Positions 55,901 to 59,514 of a stretch of DNA of 64,000 nt are shown piece after piece. Where the stretch lies: contig JAVGWX010000005.1 in NCBI GenBank assembly GCA_036924085.1, forward strand, positions 82,861,666 through 82,925,665, in the 5' to 3' direction. Within the stretch, counting starts at the first letter, position 1; every line of letters begins with the position of its first letter. A program made the translations under genes and the position numbers. The notes beneath the pieces are model-generated. The model was given only the letters and a program-made list of their open reading frames with translations, made no database searches and had not been told where the DNA came from. The DNA is from Ariolimax columbianus. Lineage: Eukaryota > Mollusca > Gastropoda > Stylommatophora > Arionidae.

Positions 55901-58000
55901 AACGCATTTTGTTTTCTGGACTACATTCTGCTACTTAAGCTCTTTCAGTGTTTGCTAGCAGGAGATTGAGAATGAACGAAGCCAAGCCAAGCCATTTTAA
56001 AAGCATGTTTTATATAATTATTCATTAAGCTGAGATAGCAGCAGGATCAGTAGGGGCACTCTGATGTGGCTCTTGGTGTTCTAGTCAATCTATTTTATAG
56101 CTTGTAAGTAGCAAGAGGAGACTAAAGTCCGGTCAGACAAAACATACTGATCAGACACAACATACTGATCAGACACAACATACTGATCAGACAAAACATA
56201 CTGATCAGACAAAACATACTGATCAGACAAAACATACTGATCAGACAAAACATACTGATCAGACAAAACATACTGATCAGACATGTTAGTCAGGGTCAGG
56301 TAAAATTTACTGGTCAAGACCCCCACTTCACTTCCACACGGAAACAGGCTGTTTTCTTGTGGCTAACAAGGTGGGGATCGACATGATCCCCGTTGTAGTG
56401 AGTGACACGAAGATGAAGCCAAGCATAGCACAACTGCCTGGAGGGCCCCAGTCCACCTTAATCAGCATGTTAAAGCACGTTCAACCCACAATTTAATTCC
56501 CTTTCCAGGGTGCACATAAGAATAATCTTACTCATTGTGGGGGAGGGCGAGGCTAATGTCTGGTCAGACAAAACACACTGATCAGACACTGTTAGCCAGG
56601 GTCAGGCAAAACACACTGATCAGACAATGTTAGCCAGGGTCAGGAGAAATATACTGGCCAAGTTCCTCCAGTCTGGCTAACAAGGTGAGGTTTGACATGA
56701 TCCCTGTAGTAGTGAGCGACACGCAGATGAAGCCAATCATAGCCCAACCGCCTGGAGGACCCTGGTCCACTTCATCAGCATGCTTGAGATGTGAGGAAAG
56801 CTACTGCAACTCGCAACTCAATGTCCTTTTCAGGGCATACAAAAGAGTAACCTACTCATTGTGGGCATTCACAAACAACAATAATCATTGTGAGCATTCA
56901 ACATAATATATGATAACGTAGAAATAATATATGCTCCCGCTTAAGAAACTTGTGCTCTTTTACTTCAGTTTTTAGGACCCATCTACCTTCTATCCCAGTG
57001 TTTCATACATCACTCCTCTATCTTCTATTACCTATCTATTTTCCAGCACCAAGTTACCTTCAAACATAATCTTACCTTCTAGCACCAAGTTACCTTCAAA
57101 CATAATCTTACCTTCTAGCACCAAGTTACCTTCAAACATAATCTTACCTTCCAGCACCAAGTTACCTTCAAACATAATCTTACCTTCTAGCACCTACTTA
57201 CCTTCCAACATAATCTTACCATTCAGTACCTACTTACCATAAAGTAAAACCACTAATCTTGGAGCAAAGTCAAATTCACACAAACTTATCTGTCAGAGAA
57301 GTCACCTGACTTTCAGCACCCACTCTACATCTCAGCACACACACACTACAATTCAGTCTAAACTCATCTTTCACCCTTTAACTCATCTTTCAACCTAAAC
57401 TCACCTTTCAGCATTAATTCACCTTTTAGATTTAATTCACCTTTCACCATTTAACCCATCTTTCAGTCTTAACTCATCCATCACTCATAACTCACCCTTA
57501 AACTCACCTTTCAGCCTTAACTCACCTCTCAGCCTTAACTCACCTATCACCATTTAACTCACCTCTCAGCCTTAACACACCTCTCAACCTTAACTCACCT
57601 CACAGCCTTAACTCACCTCTCAGCCGTAACTCACCTCTCAGCCTTAACTCACCTCTCATCCTTAACTCACCTCTCAGCCTTAACTCACCTCTCAGTCTTA
57701 ACTCACCTCTTAGCCTTAACTCACCTCTCAGCCTTAACTCACCTTTCAGCATGATAAAGCTGGAGCTGTAAGTCAGCTTCAACCCAAAATATAGTAACAG
57801 GATATGTGTCAGGGCAAAAAATGCTGGTGGGAAATAAATCAACTTTGAAGGAGTCTTGTTCTTCCGTTTCTTGGGTGCAGGATCCGCTGGCAGTAGCAGC
57901 TCATCGTCATATTCTGCTCTATTTTGAGCAAAAACATCACCATCATGAGCATCAAGGCTGATGGGCTCATCATCAGTTTGTGCAGGAACATTTGTATTTT
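31608..58000 (-). CDS. SLC35F6: SLC35F6-like transporter gene (six exons seen; N-terminal exon or exons not found)
   Basis: Exons 57743-58000, 55400-55567, 49035-49145, 45192-45347, 40604-40758 and 31608-31904 join with matching phases to 1145 nt, giving about 380 residues and a stop. The drug/metabolite-transporter fold is clear. Close matches to vertebrate SLC35F6 are LIYFPPAFFALTH, SSSFIMLKGTVVFFTALLSL, GDLLILMSQIMFATKIIYEE and LEDFKDFALQF...IRELGALGRIMTETL...LALNWEHF. SLC35F6 is a multi-pass lysosomal/mitochondrial membrane protein reported to bind ADP/ATP translocase 2; its substrate is not settled. Human SLC35F6 has 371 residues, so this protein is longer, mainly through an acidic C-tail. 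The first one or two membrane helices must lie in exon(s) that I could not find to 64000. Introns carry most of the window's repeats. Confidence 0.93.
31925..32180. repeat. Degenerate 18-20 bp minisatellite next to the SLC35F6 last-exon acceptor
   Basis: About a dozen units of the form TTAGAATAGACAAGATACAT alternate with versions having GGTACTTTAGACAAGATGCA. It begins about 20 bp upstream of the last exon, so it occupies the region where the branch point and pyrimidine tract would be. Confidence 0.85.
32370..33200 (-). mobile_element. Decayed LINE polymerase (YADD family)
   Basis: The minus strand gives GGKEIPELRYADDTGML near 33150-33190, then KLNSMQNMWHNTNKELKLKI, LRTCVFLVAMYGFETWTITQ and, further on, HKLRFFCHIKCM. 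These are in the order of a non-LTR polymerase from the catalytic box to its C-terminus. Several frameshifts break it. It lies in the last SLC35F6 intron in sense with the gene. Confidence 0.8.
33210..33580. other. No feature recognised (intron)
   Basis: AT-rich intron sequence. Confidence 0.4.
33585..33722 (-). mobile_element. S1 SINE-like element, short form
   Basis: Contains GGACTTCACAAGTAGCAGGA and ends at CAACACATCCGCCATTGG. It has the extra CTAG seen in short copies (GTGTCACTAGTTTACAGC), a subfamily mark absent from the long form. Confidence 0.8.
34069..34235 (+). mobile_element. S1 SINE-like element, short form
   Basis: Starts GCCGAAGATAGATGTGTCGG and ends in GAACAAAGCATAAGAAGAAG. 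It shares the CTAGCAACACAATGC subfamily mark and the GCAAAACCCTCTTCAGGGC spacing with other short copies. Confidence 0.82.
34541..36966. repeat. Satellite array of about 110 units of 22 bp
   Basis: The unit is GAGTAGTGTG plus TTTCTGTTACAT, with recurring variants (TAAGTAG, GTCTCTG, TTATATG, GCTTAATG). It is regular over 2.4 kb, with a higher order: the rare unit ATCTCTGCTTTATGAG recurs 550 bp apart (35171 and 35721, 25 units), and the rare AGTTGTGTGT recurs 242 bp apart (36021 and 36263, 11 units). It is intronic in the SLC35F6-like gene. Its 3' edge runs into a CR1 tail. Confidence 0.97.
36968..37245 (-). mobile_element. CR1 LINE 3' end fragment
   Basis: The TTAAG-type tail (ACTTAACTTAACTTATC), the 3'UTR (TATACTGGTTTAGAAGACTC) and about 190 bp of the C-terminal coding region are present. 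It ends inside the region coding for the 'RTRGHSYKL' segment. Confidence 0.87.
37288..37443 (-). mobile_element. CR1 LINE 3' end fragment, second copy
   Basis: A tail, 3'UTR and about 60 bp of coding end (CTGCCTCCACTACCTCCCCT) repeat the preceding fragment in the same orientation. It stops at CCTGGCAATATC. Two CR1 tails in tandem suggest two insertions or a local duplication. Confidence 0.85.
37450..37579 (+). mobile_element. RTE-like host element, left piece
   Basis: The plus strand reads TKICIYQSCVVPVLLYES, the polymerase C-terminal 'VLLYGSETW' block, up to the LINE-H insertion. The reading resumes at 39808 with the next codons (KTWTLLKHDM). Confidence 0.8.
37580..39790 (-). mobile_element. 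LINE-H copy 2: RNase H LINE, 5'-truncated, 17-bp TSD
   Basis: The minus strand gives YRPISLLSCVGKLMERMINT, AVWVDLEKAFDKVW, a complete VPQGGVLSPTLFLVYINDI and FADDLAM, then a TGA. The second frame runs from MQTALTSLEEWANSW to the TMTDRRDCRAQ-like region, and an uninterrupted RNase H frame follows (YTDGS, AEAEALRAAVEEM, LTDALAVV, WVPSHCNIQGNDEAD). The C-terminal knuckle is CPCGTG...EHLLQNCP. A GAA tail lies at 37578-37600. The TSD TCCTGCTTTACGAATCC is at 37563-37579 and 39791-39807. It is younger than copy 1, judging by fewer breaks. All four acidic RNase H residues are present. Confidence 0.92.
39808..40192 (+). mobile_element. RTE-like host element, right piece with (ATT)n tail
   Basis: Continues with FHMRNQQRILGIQWHDYIRN, VEVFAKTGLHPIS and LSLFGHVV, the RTE-like C-terminal blocks, then a WRRRRRRTQTVWLQQV stretch, a stop, and a TTATTATTATT tail. 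A few stops show decay. Confidence 0.83.
40190..40555 (-). mobile_element. CR1 LINE endonuclease-region fragment
   Basis: The minus frame reads ATRGKNIPDLIFTTEKNIIE, GELFGSSNHQIIRWDL and continues to the basic segment. It aligns with residues about 375-500 of the CR1 protein at 51483-53877. The catalytic SDH is SNH here. It has neither a 3' nor a 5' end. Confidence 0.85.
40556..40592 (+). mobile_element. RTE-k LINE 3' tip
   Basis: ACACCACATGGTAGAAGAAG followed by GGTGACTAAGTAAGTAA is the 3' terminus seen in full at 42230-42280. It ends next to the SLC35F6 splice donor. Confidence 0.65.
40604..40758 (-). CDS. SLC35F6: SLC35F6-like exon
   Basis: 155 nt; acceptor CTTGCAG, donor GTTTGTTA from 40603. 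It encodes SLASYILYTYLGMFLIRELG and ALGRIMTETLIWSFYWAICL; the 'ELxAxxRMxxxxLRTxxIW' wording is the family's conserved helix pair. The tail of an RTE-k fragment ends only about 11 bp into the intron. Confidence 0.93.
40921..41511 (-). mobile_element. RTE-k LINE, old copy, 3' part
   Basis: The minus strand begins YLGAIIYQKEGIKEKL and continues ESWTMTTAQKSQLQASEM, matching the plus-strand copy inserted in it (YLGVVIDSRGGIKEELTA). Two tail copies with AAGTAAGT and GAGGAGC blocks lie at 40921-41010. The element was split by the insertion at 41512-42280. Confidence 0.78.
41512..42280 (+). mobile_element. RTE-k LINE 3' end, inserted in an older copy, with TSD
   Basis: A frame of about 182 codons (41679-42227) covers the polymerase C-terminus: SNYVPVLTYGCESWAMTTAQ, QLQWFGHVCRMEEDRIPKRS and GRRPRGRPKVRWEDNIRQSL. 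The 3' end is ACTAAGTAAGTAAGTAAGTA. A 9-bp TSD, AAGGTATTT, lies at 41503-41511 and 42281-42289. It is 5'-truncated. Confidence 0.85.
42290..42560 (-). mobile_element. RTE-k LINE, old copy, upstream part
   Basis: The minus strand reads ELVFANDVALITKTEAHVQT, the catalytic box (FADD changed to FAND), then KMKIMVVSTEEKYN. It leads into the part left of the insertion (VRQFKYLGA split across it). Confidence 0.75.
42565..42842 (+). mobile_element. LINE 3' end with (TGACC)n tail
   Basis: The plus frame reads KVHDRRRRGRPKKRREDNIK, EWSNLRPEESQAATVDREGW and SSCVPQRPHRLRDD, then GACCTGACCTGACCTGACC. This is a common RTE-like C-terminal ending; the tail unit differs from the neighbouring family. Confidence 0.8.
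43262..43497 (-). mobile_element. S2 tRNA-type SINE
   Basis: On the minus strand, GTGGTTAAGTGACAGCTCAC (A-box side) and GGTGCTGGGTTCGCTCCCC (B-box GGTTCGCTCCC), a body with CAGATG-like ATGCACTGGG, and ATTCCCC/TTATTTC at the 3' end. Internally duplicated text (AAGGGTTTGCTTC twice) marks a small rearrangement. Confidence 0.83.
43708..44065 (-). mobile_element. S1 SINE-like element, full long form with TSD
   Basis: 358 bp between perfect TSDs, TTAAATGAAT, at 43698-43707 and 44066-44075. The tail end is CTTCTTCTTCTTTG. This is the cleanest reference copy: it defines the 5' end (GGGGATCAAGATGCTGAGCA on the minus strand) and the 3' tail. Confidence 0.92.
44080..44795. other. No gene; intron sequence
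   Basis: The part at 44600-44720 weakly resembles 2905-3000 and may be the same old repeat. Nothing else was recognised. Confidence 0.35.
44801..45040. repeat. Minisatellite of about 54 bp, four units
   Basis: Units begin ATAAAAAACAATATTTACAT and end AACATTTTAGAGTAAAAA, at 44801, 44851, 44905 and about 44961. It is AT-rich and lies 150 bp from the SLC35F6 exon at 45192. Confidence 0.9.
45192..45347 (-). CDS. SLC35F6: SLC35F6-like exon
   Basis: 156 nt; acceptor CTCTAAG, donor GTAAGGC from 45191. It encodes the helix IYGSIFAAVFLLIFNFV, then NGRLEDFKDFALQFANSWEV; the 'GxLEDxxDxxxQ' loop is a family mark. Confidence 0.93.
45420..45775 (+). repeat. R4 repeat, best copy
   Basis: Runs from GGGGAACTGAGACACTGGTC to ATTAAACAACAAACAACAAC. 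It has blocks CCAGGACGTCGCATCAGAG, TCTTCCATGTAGTGTTACC, GGAGGACCACAGTCCACCTT and CCTTTTCAGGACGCACAAA. It lies about 75 bp upstream of an SLC35F6 acceptor. No boxes or frames were recognised. Confidence 0.8.
46179..46333 (-). mobile_element. S1 SINE-like element, short form with TSD
   Basis: 155 bp between 11-bp TSDs, CTAACATAGAT, at 46168-46178 and 46334-46344. This proves that the short form inserts by itself with its own 5' end (CTGTCGAAGATGGATATGTC on the minus strand). Confidence 0.92.
46360..46570 (+). mobile_element. Decayed LINE C-terminal fragment
   Basis: In shifting frames: WDWIGHT, KNTVSITWQSLFWNPER and NRGRPRHT, the same ending as at 30490 and 54590. Confidence 0.65.
46575..47455. 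other. No gene; AT-rich intron sequence
   Basis: No exon or repeat was recognised; a short (TA)n lies near 47240. Confidence 0.4.
47462..47740 (-). mobile_element. S1 SINE-like element, long form, 5' part missing
   Basis: The tail end has a long TTCTTCTTTTTCTTCTTCTT run. The body is close to the reference up to GTAGAAGGGTCT and then ends abruptly. Confidence 0.83.
47845..48175 (+). repeat. R4 repeat with (AAC)n tail
   Basis: Starts GGGAGCTGAGACGGTAGTCT and ends ATTAAACAACAACAAG. The end has been taken into the 252-bp tandem duplication that follows. Confidence 0.78.
48151..48660. repeat. Recent 252-bp tandem duplication
   Basis: The block starting TGTGGGGATTAAACAACAAC is present twice (48151 and 48403), with one substitution (CCTTTGG versus CCGTTGG) and a 4-bp TTAA difference near the end. 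Near-identity means that it is very recent or an assembly artefact. Confidence 0.95.
48690..48960 (-). mobile_element. Decayed LINE polymerase C-terminal fragment
   Basis: The minus strand reads EIKCLRKVIGVTRRDRMRND followed by DIQSMVGTTSLG. This is the post-polymerase 'GVTRRDRxRN' block of RTE-like elements; the rest is broken. Confidence 0.7.
49035..49145 (-). CDS. SLC35F6: SLC35F6-like exon
   Basis: 111 nt; acceptor TTTCTTCAG, donor GTAGGTAG from 49034. It encodes GDLLILMSQIMFATKIIYEE and KFITKYSIHPMSFLGCEG. The GDLLI..QI......EEKF..K....P pattern is strongly conserved in SLC35F6. Confidence 0.94.
49253..49433. repeat. Tandem repeat of about 61 bp, three units
   Basis: Units share ATAGGTCCACTGGACCCAAC and CCCCATGCAAATCC, with starts near 49259, 49319 and 49381. 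Confidence 0.9.
49435..49912. other. No feature recognised (intron)
   Basis: Intron DNA of the SLC35F6-like gene without a recognised repeat. Confidence 0.4.
49914..50172 (+). mobile_element. S2 tRNA-type SINE, near full length
   Basis: A-box-like TGGGCTAGTGGTTAAGTG and B-box-like GGGTTTGCTCCCC, a body with CCCGGGAAGCAAACCCTTAG, and an end ACCTTGGGGAATGGAGAAAT then A-rich. It is the fullest S2 copy. Confidence 0.85.
50305..50490. repeat. 24-bp minisatellite, left part
   Basis: About eight units of ACCAAGAACTGCTTACC plus CAGAACA. The array stops where CR1 sequence begins and resumes, with the same unit, at 54395. Confidence 0.9.
50491..51482 (+). mobile_element. CR1 LINE, older copy, polymerase part
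   Basis: Plus frames read GIVPWDWKDARVIPLYKKGK, then after a shift VSLMNIVCKLLESIIKENIV, ICLDFAKAFDGVPHQRLF, KSGVPQGSVLGPILFLIYIN and TFADDTKLCSS, up to the RIQKRT end of the next domain. A stop (TAA after MID) and a one-base shift near 50570 break it. It is cut off at 51482, where inverted CR1 sequence starts. Confidence 0.88.
51483..54184 (-). mobile_element. CR1 LINE, 5' end with long intact frame (endonuclease and part of polymerase)
   Basis: The minus frame of 811 codons (53877 to 51442) has a basic N-terminus, a Cys-rich bit (CYRGCSQ), and an APE endonuclease at about residues 190-410 (YANVRSIVNKREEL, LTESWA, LLLMGDFNFPEIKW, SSDHHIIRW). A linker is followed by a polymerase start at about 690 (ANYRPVSLTSIVCKL, VDVIYLDFAKAFDRVPHQRL), ending at WIENWLT where the inversion point lies. 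The last residues belong to neighbouring DNA. The stretch 53880-54184 looks like an intact 5'UTR. There is no stop in 2.4 kb, so it is young. It lacks the catalytic FADD half and the 3' end, so it cannot move by itself. Confidence 0.9.
54185..54391 (+). mobile_element. CR1 LINE 3' end, older copy
   Basis: The plus strand resumes CR1 with TTTAGTCAGAGAGTGGTGAA, GCATTGCCACAGGAAGTAG, the 3'UTR (TATACAGACTCTGCAGAGTC) and a TTAAGTTA tail. It is probably the continuation of the plus-strand copy at 50491-51482, after a loss of about 250 bp. The 24-bp minisatellite restarts directly after it. Confidence 0.85.
54395..54475. repeat. 24-bp minisatellite, right part
   Basis: Three to four units of AACAAGAACTGGTTACCCAG, the same as at 50305-50490. 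CR1 sequence separates the two parts. Confidence 0.88.
54590..54885 (+). mobile_element. Decayed LINE C-terminal fragment
   Basis: Reads RRKHWCWIGHILRNPADIIT and RQSLFWNPQDK, then a lysine-rich stretch and WTKFEQIILE. It is the third copy of the ending seen at 30490 and 46360. Confidence 0.68.
54900..55135 (-). mobile_element. S2 tRNA-type SINE
   Basis: On the minus strand, GTGGGCTAGTGATTAAGTGA (A box), GTGCTGGATTCGATCCCC (B box GGATTCGATCCCC, the best match to the consensus among the copies), and the body and A-rich end. It lies about 265 bp from the SLC35F6 exon at 55400. Confidence 0.85.
55400..55567 (-). CDS. SLC35F6: SLC35F6-like exon
   Basis: 168 nt; acceptor CATCTTCAG, donor GTGAGTAT from 55399. 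It encodes TVVFFTALLSLAFLAQPL and CYVWFGVVVATLGFAVSGIS, two membrane helices, then a loop DYVNNPMGYEKYGIAA. It matches the 'VIIFTGLFSVAFL...GLVVVGLAD' part of the family. Confidence 0.93.
55629..55992 (+). mobile_element. S1 SINE-like element, full long form with TSD
   Basis: 364 bp between 13-bp TSDs, CATTTTAAAAGCA, at 55616-55628 and 55993-56005. The tail is GAACGAAGCCAAGCCAAGC, a (GCCAA)n tail rather than GAA. It is inserted about 50 bp upstream of an SLC35F6 splice acceptor, antisense to the gene. Confidence 0.92.
56108..56890 (+). repeat. R4 repeats, two copies in tandem
   Basis: Two R4 units, about 56108-56545 and 56550-56890, each show the block ACATGATCCC(C/T)GT(A/T)GTAGTGAG, a CTGGAGGACC-type block and CCTTTTCAGGGC(A/G). 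The first contains the amplified 18-bp minisatellite. The tail is AACAACAAT at the end. Confidence 0.75.
56147..56285. repeat. 18-bp minisatellite inside R4
   Basis: About eight units of CATACTGATCAGACAAAA. The 'gtcaggcacaacatactgac' text of R4 appears once or twice in other copies, so this array grew from R4. Its minus frame reads a SDQYVL repeat, which I take as accidental. Confidence 0.93.
57049..57200. repeat. 36-bp minisatellite, about four units
   Basis: Units of CACCAAGTTACCTTCAAAC plus ATAATCTTACCTTCTAG. It lies in the intron downstream of the first visible SLC35F6 exon. Confidence 0.9.
57370..57742. repeat. 18-bp minisatellite made of 5' splice-site copies
   Basis: About 20 units whose minus-strand form is GAGAGGTGAGTTAAGGCT, most regular from 57510 to 57742. 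Each carries AG|GTGAGT, a consensus donor, and the first lies directly at the true donor of the exon ending at 57743 (AAAG|GTGAGTT). Units further away are more diverged. Confidence 0.93.
57743..58000 (-). CDS. SLC35F6: SLC35F6-like, first visible exon
   Basis: 258 nt. The acceptor TTGATATAG precedes 58000 and the donor GTGAGTTA starts at 57742. A hydrophilic acidic loop (TDDEPISLDAHDGD) and a basic patch (PAPKKRKNKTPSK) lead into membrane segments LIYFPPAFFALTHILLLYFG and YSSSFIMLK. The basic patch is not in the vertebrate protein as I remember it. The minisatellite described below starts directly at the donor. Confidence 0.9.
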
Positions 58001-58009
58001 CTATATCAA

Positions 58010-58330
58010 TGAATCAAAAGGAAAAGAGTTCTGGAATTATTTCACAGATTAAATGTGAGATTAATAAAGGAAAGAAAACAATTTTAATTTCCTCATGGGG
58101 GTTTTGGATCACTGCAAGAAACATAATAATGAGGAGGAATCATGCTTGGCAAAGAAAGAGGAAGCATAATGAAAACTTGAAGAAAGGGCAACATATAGAG
58201 AAGTAAAAACAATGATAAAAATGGCCTCAGATACAAACGTCACAGTGATCACCTAGAGTCTCTGTGTAACAGAAACATTTGCTTCTTCCCAAACCAGACC
58301 TAGTGACAATATTCAAAATGTTAACCTACA
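58010..58330. other. No exon recognised
   Basis: The missing N-terminal exon of the SLC35F6-like gene would lie upstream of here, but no frame with the expected first membrane helix was found. Confidence 0.4.
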
Positions 58331-58347
58331 ACTGCAGACTCAGATAT

Positions 58348-58696
58348 GGCTTGGCTTCGTTCTCAATCTCCCGCTACCAAACCCTGACAGGGCATTAGTA
58401 GCAGAATGTAGTCCAGAAAAAGGAATGCATTGTGTCGTAGTTTACAGCTTGACTGTAATATTTGCATCTTTTGGTCCAACACATCTGACTTCAGCAGGAA
58501 TTTTTTAAATACCGGGTTAGTTTTCCCTCTTTGATCCCTTCTCCTTAGCCAGTCTGCTATGTTGCAGCGTTATCCAGGATCACCACGTGGGGGTGTAGGA
58601 AAGGTCTTGGCCACTGTGGTTCTCTGGCCCAGATGCTAGCAGTCAGCTATCGGTCGCTGACCGCTGCAGCTCATGTGTTGCACAGCATCTTGATCC
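58348..58696 (-). mobile_element. S1 SINE-like element, full long form with TSD
   Basis: 349 bp between a 13-bp TSD, CAGACTCAGATAT, at 58335-58347 and 58697-58709 (the first C may belong to the element). The tail is GGCTTGGCTTCG on the plus strand, the GCCAA type. Confidence 0.9.
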
Positions 58697-58854
58697 CAGA
58701 CTCAGATATAATCTGTACAACAAATTGAAAATCTGACACAAAGACATGTACCATATGGGGAAGATGGACAAATAAGTGTATATGTACTTCAAGTATATCC
58801 ACTTCAGGAGTGGAGCAGAGTGACATTATGGCCTTCTCCAGCCTTGAGGGCATA

Positions 58855-59033
58855 ACCTATATGAGGACAAGATAGTCCTAAGGCAGGTAACATTATGTGA
58901 GGAAAATTGAGGCGATTATTTGAGGGAAAAGCTGTATGGAGACAAGTGAGTTGTGAGACAGACGATATATTTTGAGGGAAATTGAGATGATTATTTTAGG
59001 GAAAACTGTATGGAGACAAGAGAATCCTGAGGC
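58855..59033. repeat. Two-unit tandem repeat of about 85 bp
   Basis: The phrases GGAAAAGCTGTATGGAGACAAG and GGGAAAACTGTATGGAGACAAG, each after a GATTATTT, mark two diverged units just before a CR1 3' end. Confidence 0.7.
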
Positions 59034-59034
59034 C

Positions 59035-59472
59035 GACAAGAGAAGACAAGAAGAGTGACAAAACTGATAATGGGATTCCAGAATTACAGAAAAACTGACC
59101 TACAGTGTCTAGAAAAGAGAAGAATTTGAGGTGATTTAGTACAGTTTTATAAGATGATCAGAGGAGCGGATAAATTAGACTATTACAAGTTTTTCAAATT
59201 ACAATCACCTACAAGAACAAGAGGGCATAGCTACATATTAACTAAAGAAAGGTCCAGATTAGATATTAGGAAATATTTTTTTAGTCAGAGAGTGGCGAAT
59301 GCTTGGAATGCATTGCCACAGGAGGTAGTGGAGGCAGGGACAATTAATGCATTTAAGAATAAATTGGATGCGCATGGCTTTTAGAGCAAGTTCATGTAAA
59401 TGAAACTGGTTATATACAGACTCTACAGAGTCTTCTAAACCAGTATAAAGACGTTAAGTTAAGTTAAGTTAA
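59035..59472 (+). mobile_element. CR1 LINE 3' end fragment
   Basis: The plus frame reads [40 protein letters not shown] and FKNKLDAHGF, then the 3'UTR and a GTTAAGTTAAGTTAAGTTAA tail. It lies head-to-tail with the longer CR1 copy that starts 40 bp on. Confidence 0.88.
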
Positions 59473-59514
59473 GTGCCACCTCCTTTTTTGGCCTTCATGT
59501 CGACCACTATTGAC

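Noticed and set aside
56090..56326. Open frame with a SDQYVL repeat, minus strand
   Set aside because: The repeat is the translation of an 18-bp minisatellite (length divisible by three) and has no gene context.
57600..57745. Open frame with a GELRLR repeat after the SLC35F6 exon
   Set aside because: It is intron: the donor at 57742 is used by homology, and the frame is the translated minisatellite. Kept only as a finding about splice sites.
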